Part shown: one piece after another, positions 14,964 through 23,709 of the stretch
How the letters are laid out: each line of letters starts with the position of its first letter
Position numbering within the stretch: position 1 is the first letter of the stretch
Origin: a virus
Strand: one strand, 5' to 3'
IMG/VR virus record: IMGVR_UViG_3300037427_001752
Coordinates: 1-41,917 of that record
Length of the DNA: 41,917 nt
Notes under the pieces: generated by a model
What the model was told of the DNA's origin: nothing
Databases searched by the model: none
What the model saw: the letters and a program-made list of their open reading frames with translations, nothing else
Made by a program: the position numbers and the translations under genes

Positions 14964-16722
14964 AAGCCAAGCATCCTTCGTCGTCAATACTATCAAATAT
15001 ATACTGTCGCAATACTTCGTCAGATACATTCTCTGCCCGTTTCATTGCTTCGCTTCTAAGATAGTATAGAGTCTTTACTTTCTTCTTCCAAGCCATCATG
15101 TGTATAGCGTGTAACTCTTGCTTTGACACATTAGACGGAAAGAATATATTCAAAGACTGACTCTGGCATATCTCCTCTTGTCTATCTGCTGCCATTTCAA
15201 TAACCCATCTTTGATCTATCTCAACGGCAGTTTTAAAGACTTCTTTTTTCCAGTCATCCAGAAAATCTAAATGCTGTACTGATCCACCGTTAGTAATGAT
15301 ACTTTTCCATACTTCATCAGTGTCTTGATCTATTTCTTGAAGCGCGTGTTCTAAGTACTCGTTCTTCAATAAAGAGGATCCCGATTTAGTTTTTTGTGTA
15401 AATGCGTTAGCCCTGTAAGGCTCAATGCTGGGAGAAGTATTACCACAAATAATACTACTGCTAGCGTTAGGAGCCACAGCCAACAAATGAGCATTCCTAA
15501 CATTAGCACTAAATCCGTCAGGACAAGCACCCCGCTCTTCAGCCAATTTTTCGGTTGCATGTTTTGCTTCTCCTTTAATATGCTTGAACATCTTAATGTT
15601 CCTGCTCTTTGCCATAGCACTCTCAAAGGGAATGTCCTGACGTTGTAAATACGCATGAAAACCCATAGCACCTAGTCCTAGGCTTCTCTCTGCTTTTGCA
15701 CTATTTACTGCTTTCCAGAGTTCTGGAGGTGCTGTATCACAGAAGTAAGTTATAACATTATCTAGCATACGGATAAGATCAGGAATGAAGTTTTTATTGT
15801 CTTTCCACTCATCGTACTCTTCTAAGTTTACACTTGATAGACAACATACTGCTGTACGCTCACTATTGGTTGCGAGTGTGATCTCGGAGCATAGGTTGGA
15901 GTGATTAACTTTCAAGCCTAAGTCTTTCTGAAATTCTGGCAGAGCGTCTTGTACCGTGTCTTTAAACATGATATAAGGCTCGCCTGTTTCAACTCTGTTC
16001 TGGATTAACTTCACCCATAACGTTTTAGCAGATACTCTCTTTGTAACTCTTCCTGAATGTGGGTCGATTAAGTCCCATGAATCGTCAAAACCTTCTATTC
16101 TGGTAGCTTGTTCTATGATATCCATAAATTTATCATCAATAATAATACCATGATGTAAATTAACAGATTTTCGGTTAACATCGCCGCCTGTAGGTTTACG
16201 AACATCCAAAAACTCTTCAACTTCTGGATGAGATATGTCCAAATACGCTGCATAACTTCCACGTCTTGTTACTCCTTGAGAAAATGCTAACATTTCTGCG
16301 TCTACTACCTTCATAAAAGGTATAACGCCTGTACTTTCTGATCCACTAGAGGTTTTTGAGCCTACTGAACGTATATCGCTCCAAGAGCCCCCAACGCCAC
16401 CACCCACACTAGATAAAAAGGCATTCTCAGTGTAATGCCCGGTAAGTCCTTGTCTGCTGTCCTCAACATAATTAAGAAAGCAACTAATAGGCAGCCCACG
16501 GGATGTTCCACCATTAGAAAGTATAGGAGTAGAAAACATGAACCAAAGTTTACTAGCATAATCGTATAGCCTCTGTGCGTGTGCGTCATCATCAGAAAAC
16601 GCCTTAGCTGCTCGTGCAAATGCATCTTGGGGAGATGTTTCCCCGTTCACTAAGTATCTGTCTTCTAGTGTTTTATGACTGAATTCAGACAGGTATTTGT
16701 CCCTGCTGTACATAATTTTCAT
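14953..16722 (-). CDS. nrdA: Ribonucleotide reductase class I, large subunit (compact, no ATP-cone)
   Basis: This 589-aa catalytic subunit keeps the active-site residues: C81 (in PISCFLNYVED), N276, C278 and E280 (NLCSE), the partner Cys in TAVCCLSSVNL, the Tyr pair in TLYYLRSEA, and the redox Cys pair C584/C587 at the C-terminus (GCLACEG). It is about 170 residues shorter than E. coli NrdA. Its first catalytic Cys comes at residue 81 rather than 225, so the N-terminal ATP-cone is missing. That loss should remove dATP feedback inhibition, useful to a phage that needs high dNTP levels. The start overlaps the flap endonuclease stop by 4 bases. Confidence 0.95.
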   Translation of the reverse strand: MKIMYSRDKYLSEFSHKTLEDRYLVNGETSPQDAFARAAKAFSDDDAHAQRLYDYASKLWFMFSTPILSNGGTSRGLPISCFLNYVEDSRQGLTGHYTENAFLSSVGGGVGGSWSDIRSVGSKTSSGSESTGVIPFMKVVDAEMLAFSQGVTRRGSYAAYLDISHPEVEEFLDVRKPTGGDVNRKSVNLHHGIIIDDKFMDIIEQATRIEGFDDSWDLIDPHSGRVTKRVSAKTLWVKLIQNRVETGEPYIMFKDTVQDALPEFQKDLGLKVNHSNLCSEITLATNSERTAVCCLSSVNLEEYDEWKDNKNFIPDLIRMLDNVITYFCDTAPPELWKAVNSAKAERSLGLGAMGFHAYLQRQDIPFESAMAKSRNIKMFKHIKGEAKHATEKLAEERGACPDGFSANVRNAHLLAVAPNASSSIICGNTSPSIEPYRANAFTQKTKSGSSLLKNEYLEHALQEIDQDTDEVWKSIITNGGSVQHLDFLDDWKKEVFKTAVEIDQRWVIEMAADRQEEICQSQSLNIFFPSNVSKQELHAIHMMAWKKKVKTLYYLRSEAMKRAENVSDEVLRQYIFDSIDDEGCLACEG

Positions 16723-17540
16723 ATAAATTTATCCTTAATCTCGGCAATATTCTGCTCACCAATAGCGTCATCACAATACGTTACCAGATCCATCAATTCA
16801 TAGTTCTGGAGTATCTGTTCATAATTCTCATTTAGAGATTCAATGTACTTGTACTTGCCAGGAATAGGAGCCGCGTCATAGATGCTAAATGCATCTCCAT
16901 ATTCTTTTATTAGAGTTAAAGCCCTCTTTGGGCCGATACCTGGAATCCCAGGAACATTATCTCCTTTATCTCCGGTAAGACACTTGAGAGATATAAACTC
17001 CTCTGGAGTAACCTCGTAGTGGTCTGACCAGTTATCTATAGTAACTTCCTTACGATTTACATAAGAAAACCTACTAACGCCTTCTTGAATAAGTAAGTCC
17101 CAGTCTCTATCACTAGAGATTAACCATACGTTATCCAGTCCGTAAGCATCTTTATTCTTTACTAAGTGTGCTGCTATATCATCTGCTTCTACGCCTGCGA
17201 ACTGTAATACAGGCCATGCTTCAGCTGCTACTTCAAGTGTGCACTTGTACTCTTCAAAAAACTCTTCAAACGCAATTTTTTCTTCTTCCGTCTGAGTAGC
17301 GTACTTCTCTTTTCTATTACCTTTGTAGTCTTCTCTTATATTTCTTCTATAGTCAGACGAGCCTCCATCTGCTGTGATTACTACTCTATCACACTTGTAG
17401 GAATCTGCCAAGGACTGAACTGTCTTCTGATAGTCATATCTAAAGTCTGTTCTTCCTTGGTGCTTCCATCGAAACGCTAAGTTCAATGCGTCGATCACAA
17501 GTGTTCCTTTCTTTCTTTGATCGTTGAAACTAAGTGCCAT
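16719..17540 (-). CDS. 5'-3' exonuclease / flap endonuclease (T5 D15-like)
   Basis: This 273-aa FEN-family nuclease removes 5' flaps and RNA primers. Visible acidic metal ligands are in TLVIDALNLAFRW, VVITADGGSSDYRR, GVEADDIAAHLV and WLISSDRDWDLL. The helix-3-turn-helix for DNA binding is GDKGDNVPGIPGIGPKRA. Length and motif order match stand-alone phage enzymes such as T5 D15 and T4 RNase H, and the 5' nuclease domain missing from the phage polymerase further along. It overlaps the upstream nuclease gene by 11 bases and nrdA by 4. Confidence 0.92.
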   Translation of the reverse strand: MALSFNDQRKKGTLVIDALNLAFRWKHQGRTDFRYDYQKTVQSLADSYKCDRVVITADGGSSDYRRNIREDYKGNRKEKYATQTEEEKIAFEEFFEEYKCTLEVAAEAWPVLQFAGVEADDIAAHLVKNKDAYGLDNVWLISSDRDWDLLIQEGVSRFSYVNRKEVTIDNWSDHYEVTPEEFISLKCLTGDKGDNVPGIPGIGPKRALTLIKEYGDAFSIYDAAPIPGKYKYIESLNENYEQILQNYELMDLVTYCDDAIGEQNIAEIKDKFI

Positions 17541-17973
17541 TTATAAATTTCACCTCTTCTTTATTTAACCACTCTTCTGCAAGAGAAACGTAGCAGTTTA
17601 AGTCACTAACGTATATATAAGGTATATTATCGGGTTTTACTTCTGTACCCACATATATCTTTGATCTATTATACTTAAAGAAGAGAAGAGGGGCTTGACC
17701 CCCTCCCTCTGCTTGTATAAGTAACTTTTTCCACCACTGGGTTAAATGATTAGTCTTCTTTTGTGTAAGTATTTTATCAGTGAGTGGTGACTCAGCGTAA
17801 TTCTTTACTTCAATACAAAAGAAGTTTTTCTCATTTGGAACATACAAGTCTCCTTTTAGATATTCCAGTGCGCCTGACATTGGCACTCTTTCAAACTGTA
17901 GTCCTGTATACTCTCGTAATAAGTCTCTTACTAGATATTCTCCTCTAGCTCCCTTCGCTCTGCTATCAACCAT
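17530..17973 (-). CDS. PDDEXK-type nuclease, possible Holliday junction resolvase
   Basis: This 147-aa protein has the small archaeal Hjc/phage resolvase pattern: KGARGEYLVRDLL (Glu of the first motif), a central LEYLKGDLYVP (Asp), and FFCIEVKNYAE (E-x-K). The second half has aromatic and basic residues (HLTQWWKKLLIQAEGG, LLFFKYNR). Together these suggest a restriction-endonuclease fold that cuts branched DNA. It is located between SbcC and the flap endonuclease, so a role in resolving recombination and replication intermediates before packaging is likely. The exact substrate is inferred. Confidence 0.75.
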   Translation of the reverse strand: MVDSRAKGARGEYLVRDLLREYTGLQFERVPMSGALEYLKGDLYVPNEKNFFCIEVKNYAESPLTDKILTQKKTNHLTQWWKKLLIQAEGGGQAPLLFFKYNRSKIYVGTEVKPDNIPYIYVSDLNCYVSLAEEWLNKEEVKFINGT

Positions 17974-17974
17974 T

Positions 17975-19768
17975 TTACTCCAATTTACTTATATTTTCTT
18001 CTTTCACTACTTCGATTTTATCGAGAAGTGGATGTGTCCATTCATGAGAGACTATATAAGTGTTCAAATCTTCATTGATAAGAACTTCTATCAGTTTCTC
18101 TCTGCCTGTGTCATCTAATACTGCAATGACTTCATCTAAGAAAAGTATATTGAGTTTAGACTTGGATATGCTACTCATTAACTTACGAATAGCTATCAGG
18201 GTGGCAGTATTTACTCTTGCTAGCTCTCCTGAAGAAAGTGCGAGAATATCTACTATTTTACCATTGTCTGTAACTTGTACATTTAACTTGTCATTAGATA
18301 CTACGAACTCGAGCGTAAACCTACCATCAGATAGCTCCGCTAGATAAGTATTCGCGAGTTCTTCCAACTCTTTTACAAGGTTTTCAATCTTGTACGCAAG
18401 CAAACCATTAGTACTAAACGCTTTCTTCAGTATATCCAAATTGGACGCAAGATCCTGCTGTGTATTTAGCTTCTCTTGCATTTCTGAAAGTTGGTTTAGA
18501 AACTCTTCTGTTTGCTCCTGTATTACTTGGATTCTTGTGTTGTGCTTTGTTCTTCTTTCATTTTCCTTTGCTGCGCTTGCCAAGTGCTCCTTGCGTTGAA
18601 GTAGCTCAGCTCGTACTCTCTCCAACCTTTCTTCAAGCTTTGCTTTCTCCAAGAGATGCTTAGGGAGACTCTTGTCAATACTTCGATAAATTTCTTTCCA
18701 ATCGTTTTCAAGGTTCTGAATACGAGTGAATTCGTTATTATCTCTTTTAATCTGTTTAATTCTTTGTTCAATTTCATAAATCTGCTTCTCCGATTCGAGC
18801 ATCTTTCGAGACTCTGTGTCTACAAGAGACTGTTTAAAACTTGGATCAACTTCTTGTTCACAAGTAGGACAAACATCTCCTAATTGTTCTAGTTTTGCTA
18901 CGAGGCGTTTAGACCCCGCTGCGATTTGAGAATAGTTTCCCATCTCTGTTTGTAAGTCGTCATAGGACTGTTGTTGCGTTACTGGTGTACTTTGTACTTC
19001 CTGTAAATTAATTTGTTCCAACATGTGAATCATTTGATTATTCTTAGAGATTTTTTTGTTTTTCTCCAAGATATTTTCAATTTCTTTCGTTAAAGTGTGG
19101 AACTCTTTCTCTTCTTCTTCCGTAGAAATTTCTAAATTTAACATAGGAAGTATATTGGTATCACTCAATTTGTTATCTGAGAGCCATTTTTCTACCGTAC
19201 TAACGGCGGATTGAACTACCATCATTTCCTGAGTTATATCTTTAGACTTCTCTTTGAACACTTCGAATAGGTTTACATACCCTTCAAGATGTAATAGATC
19301 AATCAAAAATTTCTTACGGTTTGTATCGGTCGCAGTTAAAAACTGTAGACTCGCATTAGTGCTTTGGTATACTAGCTGTGAGAAGGTTTTAAAGTCTACA
19401 CCTATAACATCTTGAATAGTCTTGTAGGTATTTGTAGCTGTATGGCTAGATATATCTTCACCATTCTTCTCCAACTTGACCTTTACCGTGGTTTTTCTAT
19501 CTATACTCACTGTATAGGTATCTTCGTCCTTGGTAAAGGTTAGTTGTATATTATACCCATTACCGACGTATCGGTTAGGTATGTCTGCTTTCTTAATTCC
19601 TTTTGAATTTTTATTGTACAGAGCTTCTTCTATAATTAAGGGTATAGAAGACTTGCCAGTACCGTTTGTACCAATAATTTGAGTTACAGTGTTATCATCT
19701 AAAACTAACGCGTTGTCGGAACCATAGCTAAAGCAATTATTCCAGTGTAGCTGTTTGAGAGTAATCAT
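17975..19768 (-). CDS. SbcC/Rad50-like ATPase (T4 gp46 / T5 D13 type)
   Basis: This 597-aa SMC-type ATPase has Walker A IIGTNGTGKSS at about 31-41, a long coiled coil of Leu/Glu/Lys heptads interrupted by a zinc hook CPTC near residue 300, the ABC signature LSSGELARVN near 511, and Walker B LNILFLDEV near 543 with a D-loop. It pairs with the SbcD-like nuclease encoded just upstream (32-base overlap) to resect DNA ends for recombination-dependent replication. It is shorter than bacterial SbcC (about 1000 aa), as usual for phage versions. Confidence 0.93.
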   Translation of the reverse strand: MITLKQLHWNNCFSYGSDNALVLDDNTVTQIIGTNGTGKSSIPLIIEEALYNKNSKGIKKADIPNRYVGNGYNIQLTFTKDEDTYTVSIDRKTTVKVKLEKNGEDISSHTATNTYKTIQDVIGVDFKTFSQLVYQSTNASLQFLTATDTNRKKFLIDLLHLEGYVNLFEVFKEKSKDITQEMMVVQSAVSTVEKWLSDNKLSDTNILPMLNLEISTEEEEKEFHTLTKEIENILEKNKKISKNNQMIHMLEQINLQEVQSTPVTQQQSYDDLQTEMGNYSQIAAGSKRLVAKLEQLGDVCPTCEQEVDPSFKQSLVDTESRKMLESEKQIYEIEQRIKQIKRDNNEFTRIQNLENDWKEIYRSIDKSLPKHLLEKAKLEERLERVRAELLQRKEHLASAAKENERRTKHNTRIQVIQEQTEEFLNQLSEMQEKLNTQQDLASNLDILKKAFSTNGLLAYKIENLVKELEELANTYLAELSDGRFTLEFVVSNDKLNVQVTDNGKIVDILALSSGELARVNTATLIAIRKLMSSISKSKLNILFLDEVIAVLDDTGREKLIEVLINEDLNTYIVSHEWTHPLLDKIEVVKEENISKLE

Positions 19769-20696
19769 TGTAAGTCCCTATAATGCTTGATATTTTGTCT
19801 TGTGGAAGTTCTAATATATAAGTAAAGTATTCTGCTAACTCTTCTTCTATGCTCATTTCTTTACTAAGAAGAAGCGTGGCTTCTGTACTCCGTTTAACTA
19901 CTTTCTTATCGAGTAGCTCTGAGTTTTTAACTTTAGATAAATCTTGTATATCTCCTTCCAGTTCATATATTGTGTGATGATATGTACTAGGTATCATCTC
20001 TGCTGGGTCTTGTACTGTTTTTCTCAGTAGTTGTGGCAGATCAAATCTGTCCCACATCCATGACCAGTCTTTGTCATTTATTAGTAGATAACCTGTTTCG
20101 ACTATGTTTCTATGAAACGAAGTTGTCATAGGGCTACCTGGGTATACAATGTTTTGTTGTGTATTGCTATGTGCATGTAAGTCGCCAGCAAATACTACGG
20201 GAAAGTCCTCGAATCTTTCTAGGTCAACTTCAGGCTTTACATGCGGAGGAATCTCTCCTCGTACATGAGTAAACAGAGGCCACTTAGTATCAAATGCCTC
20301 TATACTATTCTTTCTGTGTAAATCTGCGTAAGGCAGAACATTAAACCCTCTGTCTTTGTCCACATAGGATAAGTCTGCAATATGAATGAAAGGATTAATA
20401 TCCCTGCTCACTTGCTTTAGCTGACTAAAAAAGGTTTTATTCTTCTTTGTGGCTTCGTGATTCCCATCATAAATTAGAGTAGGTATTCCTACTTGCCTTA
20501 TGAATGTGAAGTACAACTCCAACTCTTCCATAGTTGGAAGACGATCAAAGAGATCGCCCCCAATTATGTGCATACTACACTCGTTTTCTATTTCATGAAT
20601 TTGGTTAAAGAAGGCTTCATACCTTCTCTTTGCCCAGTCAACTGGGACATTTTTCTGTCCCAGCTTTAAGTGCCAGTCTGCTGTGAATAAAATCAC
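19737..20696 (-). CDS. SbcD/Mre11-like nuclease (T4 gp47 / T5 D12 type)
   Basis: This 319-aa calcineurin-like phosphoesterase shows the Mre11 metal-binding motifs: D7-x-H9 (FTADWH), G-D48 (IIGGDLFDR), N79-H80 (YDGNHE), then VFAGDLHAHS (G-D-x-H-x-H). With the SbcC-like ATPase it forms the dimanganese nuclease that processes double-strand ends. The 3' end overlaps sbcC by 32 bases, and its start overlaps the putative SSB gene by 4 bases, so the three are probably made together. Confidence 0.93.
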   Translation of the reverse strand: MILFTADWHLKLGQKNVPVDWAKRRYEAFFNQIHEIENECSMHIIGGDLFDRLPTMEELELYFTFIRQVGIPTLIYDGNHEATKKNKTFFSQLKQVSRDINPFIHIADLSYVDKDRGFNVLPYADLHRKNSIEAFDTKWPLFTHVRGEIPPHVKPEVDLERFEDFPVVFAGDLHAHSNTQQNIVYPGSPMTTSFHRNIVETGYLLINDKDWSWMWDRFDLPQLLRKTVQDPAEMIPSTYHHTIYELEGDIQDLSKVKNSELLDKKVVKRSTEATLLLSKEMSIEEELAEYFTYILELPQDKISSIIGTYNDYSQTATLE

Positions 20697-21319
20697 CCTA
20701 CGTTAAACTCCGCTTCAAGAGTCTCGTCTACTTCCGTAGTGTTTGCCTGTCGTACACGATCCAATAGCTCCTTCTGAGCATCTGGAGTTGGTCGAGACAT
20801 TACTTCGTCCATAGATTTTACTGCAGCAGCAAGAGCTGCATCTGCGGCACTAAGAGCGGCAGGCTTGCACTTCAAAGGCTGAAGCTGGTACTCTACGTTA
20901 TAAGGCAGAGGGCCGGTCTTAACACGCTTGAACTTAATGTCCCATCCAGTTTCTGGGTCTGTAGGATCTCCTAAGTCTTCGGCAGCAGTAATAATCTGCT
21001 CCCAGAGCTTCTTCTTGAGATTGACAACTTTTACTTCGCCATTGTCAATACACTGTGTGGCATAGCTCCATCCACACTTAAGATCAGGGTAATACTCACG
21101 AACCCAATCTTTTTCTTGGTTTGTAAATGCTTCTGCATTCCTATCGAAGGACAGACACTCTAAAGGAATGTTCTTGTCGTTCTCGCCTTTCACCCAGTAT
21201 ACATAGCGAGCAAGAATATCACCTATGATACGCATTTGATTGTCGCCATCCTTGTATTGGAAAGTGCTGATAGAAGTCTTTTGTGCAGAACCTTTCTGCT
21301 GATTAAACGATATAGCCAT
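20693..21319 (-). CDS. Putative single-stranded DNA-binding protein
   Basis: This 208-aa protein has a central part (NQMRIIGDILARYVYWVKGE, PLECLSFDRNAEAF) that reads like an OB-type ssDNA-binding core. The C-terminus ends in an acidic tail (EVDETLEAEFNVG), the usual protein-interaction tail of phage SSBs. It is well placed, next to the SbcCD recombination nuclease genes, and has a GGAG ribosome binding site before its ATG. No cysteine zinc cluster like that of T4 gp32 is obvious. The call rests on build and context; a different recombination mediator is possible. Confidence 0.5.
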   Translation of the reverse strand: MAISFNQQKGSAQKTSISTFQYKDGDNQMRIIGDILARYVYWVKGENDKNIPLECLSFDRNAEAFTNQEKDWVREYYPDLKCGWSYATQCIDNGEVKVVNLKKKLWEQIITAAEDLGDPTDPETGWDIKFKRVKTGPLPYNVEYQLQPLKCKPAALSAADAALAAAVKSMDEVMSRPTPDAQKELLDRVRQANTTEVDETLEAEFNVG

Positions 21320-21320
21320 A

Positions 21321-21647
21321 TTAATTTATCTCCGTTGGAACTTCTTCATGTAAAAAATGTATTTCTCCATTCTCTATATAAAGTAGTTTATTGTTGTCTA
21401 AAAATAGTTGGGGATCTTCCTGTATATGCAGGGGATCTAGTGTTATCCTACCATTGACTTTGTACTCTCCATACGACCGCAATGAAGCAAGCGCAAGATA
21501 AATGCAAATGTCTCGGTAAGAGTATTTATATGAATTGTATAACAGAACATCTGGGTGTACTAAAAAACTCTGGCCGCTAAAGTCCATATCTGCATACTTA
21601 TACAGATTATCGTACCTATTTCGCGGGAGTTGTTTTTCCACCATCAT
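21321..21647 (-). CDS. Hypothetical protein, first gene of the P1 operon
   Basis: The open frame extends to an ATG at 21722, but that ATG directly abuts the -10 box of promoter P1 and would lie upstream of the transcript start. The tandem ATGs at 21647/21644, with AGG about eight bases upstream, are therefore the better start, giving 108 aa (MMVEKQLPRNRYDNLYKYAD ...). The product is Tyr-rich with no recognised domain. A middle part reads YSYRDICIYLALASLRSYGE and the end is acidic. It is the first gene before the SSB and recombination genes; function unknown. Confidence 0.65.
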   Translation of the reverse strand: MMVEKQLPRNRYDNLYKYADMDFSGQSFLVHPDVLLYNSYKYSYRDICIYLALASLRSYGEYKVNGRITLDPLHIQEDPQLFLDNNKLLYIENGEIHFLHEEVPTEIN

Positions 21648-21722
21648 TTTAAAGACCTGCACGATCTCGAAAGTATTCGCTTTGCAAGTTCTAAAGATTC
21701 TGTTCCAATTATATAAGAGCAT

Positions 21723-21751
21723 ATTATATCAAAAGTTGAAGTTAATGTCAA
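21723..21751 (-). promoter_or_regulatory. Promoter P1 (sigma70-type)
   Basis: On the - strand: TTGACA (21751-21746), 17-base spacer, TATAAT (21728-21723), both perfect consensus, preceded by the shared A-rich box AAATAGTTC. It drives the long operon that ends with the TonB receptor. Confidence 0.9.
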
Positions 21752-21762
21752 GAACTATTTTT

Positions 21763-23046
21763 TTATAGTTGGTCTATCTTGTATCCCTGTTTCATATAGT
21801 ATCCCATCCTATTGGAAGCCTGTCTTCGGGCGGTGTTTCCCTTTAGGTGGATATCTATCACTACAGGTGATCTTTTGTTTTCTTGCTTGCGTATGATACG
21901 CCCTATTAGCTGAGTCAATAGTGGCTCATTATTAACGGGAGTACCAAGAATCAAACAACTTAAGTTATCAACAGAGATACCTTCTGAGAAGATTGCTTGT
22001 GTACCGTATAGAATATCTTTTCTACCCGCACGAATCTCATCCAGAAGAGTTTCTCTATCTTCATGTGCTACTTCTCCGGTAACACAGATTGCTCTGTCTC
22101 CGGTAAGTTCAGCACAGGCTTGCAAGAAGTGTACTCTATCGCTGACCACTAAAACCTTGTGGCCTTTTGCAGCGTAGGCTGCCGCTATCATAGATACGCT
22201 ATGCCTATACTCATCTTGGTTCGCCAAGTGTGTAACTTTATTAGCCCAAGGAGTTCTTTGGCCGTCCATGAAGCGTATCTCCGAAGGATAGACTGTTATG
22301 GACGGAACCATATAGTTCTCTTTTGGTGGCTTAAATACTTTACTGCCAAAGTAATCTCGAAAGACTACATGCTTTCCATCCTTTCTTTCTATAGTTCCGG
22401 ACAATCCTATCTTATATCGAGCGTAGTTTGTGTCTATTACTTTAGAAAAGGTAGGCGAAGATACGTGATGCATTTCATCTAGTATGATAGTGCCGAACTC
22501 CTTATTTATCTTGAGAATATTTCTGTATAAACTTTGAGTATTGCCTATCACTATAGGAGCATCAATATCGAACTTTCCACTGCCTATAATGCCAGGAGAA
22601 ATTCCGTATACTTTTTCTACTTCTTTTGCCCACTGATTTCTTAGAGGCACAGTGTGAACAATAATAAGTGTTTTCTGTCCTAGCTTACCAGCTATCGCAA
22701 GACCTGTAAAAGTCTTTCCCCAACTAACCCAAGCGTTAATTATAGAGTTGTCTTCGATCTCATCGTAGACCTCCTGCTGGCTTGGTCGTAATGGAAACTT
22801 AAACTCAGGAAACTGCACCGGCTTATTGATACGCTTATCGACTATCTCGTAGTCATTTGGTATCAAATCCGTTCTTCCTATAGGTATACTCACCAGCGTA
22901 TCCCGTACTCGTGCCATATTCTTTATGACAAAAGGCGGATCTTTTGGATTGAACGAAGGAATAGTATAAGTAAGTTCCTTACTTAAAACTTCCTTGTATT
23001 CCTGCGTTACCTCAAGGTAAATGCGATTACTGATTAGTGCTTTTAT
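21763..23046 (-). CDS. Superfamily 2 DNA helicase (UvsW / T5 D10-like), likely AUA start
   Basis: The helicase motifs are clear: VSWGKTFTGLA (Walker A), ILDEMHHV (DEMH box), LSGTIERKDG (motif III), and a C-terminal TQLIGRIIRKQ (motif VI). Such enzymes reverse forks and unwind recombination intermediates. The first ATG in frame is at 22917, but the frame stays open for 43 more codons with convincing coding character (KALISNRIYLEV ... VLSKELTYTIPSFNPKDPPF). This is the usual N-terminal domain of the family. There is no ATG, GTG, TTG or CTG there. The best start is an ATA at 23046, overlapping the phoH TAA as ATAA, with AAGGA nine bases upstream. The product would be 427 aa. ATT/ATC starts or ribosomal slippage from phoH are alternatives. 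Confidence 0.85.
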   Translation of the reverse strand: MKALISNRIYLEVTQEYKEVLSKELTYTIPSFNPKDPPFVIKNMARVRDTLVSIPIGRTDLIPNDYEIVDKRINKPVQFPEFKFPLRPSQQEVYDEIEDNSIINAWVSWGKTFTGLAIAGKLGQKTLIIVHTVPLRNQWAKEVEKVYGISPGIIGSGKFDIDAPIVIGNTQSLYRNILKINKEFGTIILDEMHHVSSPTFSKVIDTNYARYKIGLSGTIERKDGKHVVFRDYFGSKVFKPPKENYMVPSITVYPSEIRFMDGQRTPWANKVTHLANQDEYRHSVSMIAAAYAAKGHKVLVVSDRVHFLQACAELTGDRAICVTGEVAHEDRETLLDEIRAGRKDILYGTQAIFSEGISVDNLSCLILGTPVNNEPLLTQLIGRIIRKQENKRSPVVIDIHLKGNTARRQASNRMGYYMKQGYKIDQL

Positions 23047-23702
23047 AGTCCTATTTCCTTTTTAGCTATTAGATATTCTTTTACGAAGTCACTCCGTACA
23101 ATGTCTTGTACTTCAAAGTTCACCATGTCAAAAGCACCCATTGTTTCCAGTATTCTTAGAAACGAAAGAAGTCCATTATTTTTGAGGTCAGACTGTTCAA
23201 AGTCTCCACAAAATATAACTCTACAGTACTTACCTACTCGTGTAATAATTGAGTCTAACTCTTGAAATGTCATATTCTGACACTCATCTATCAGTATGAC
23301 AGAGTCTTTTAGAGTTATACCTCTTATGTAAGAAGTAGTCATAAAGTGAACTAATCCTTTGGTCTTGAGTATTTGATATGCGTCTCCACGATTAAATAGC
23401 TCGTTTGCAACTTCTTTATACGGTTCTTCATAGACGGAAGCCTTATCCTTTTCACTACCTGGTAGGAAACCAATGTCCCTTGTAGGTACTGCACTTCGGA
23501 TTATAACTAAATTACTGTACTGCTTTTTAACCATATCATCGAAAGCTAAATAACAAGATATAAAAGTCTTTCCTGTTCCTGCGACCCCGTGGAGAACTAA
23601 GTTCTTCTCGGATTCAAATGCTATCAATTGATTCTTAGTTAAAGGTTCTATCTCTTCCAGTTGAAGACCGGAGCCGTTCAAAGTTTTACGCTTGTTACCC
23701 AT
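23043..23702 (-). CDS. phoH: PhoH-like ATPase
   Basis: This 219-aa P-loop NTPase has Walker A LHGVAGTGKTFIS and Walker B VILIDECQNMT. The SAVPTRDIGFLPGS segment and MTTSYIRGITLKDS are typical of the PhoH family. Phage PhoH proteins are widespread in marine viruses. Their biochemical role is unsettled; RNA helicase or ribosome-linked functions have been suggested, and the original phosphate-starvation link is weak. It is located between a hypothetical gene and the D10/UvsW-like helicase, whose start it overlaps. Confidence 0.9.
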   Translation of the reverse strand: MGNKRKTLNGSGLQLEEIEPLTKNQLIAFESEKNLVLHGVAGTGKTFISCYLAFDDMVKKQYSNLVIIRSAVPTRDIGFLPGSEKDKASVYEEPYKEVANELFNRGDAYQILKTKGLVHFMTTSYIRGITLKDSVILIDECQNMTFQELDSIITRVGKYCRVIFCGDFEQSDLKNNGLLSFLRILETMGAFDMVNFEVQDIVRSDFVKEYLIAKKEIGL

Positions 23703-23709
23703 ATATTCC

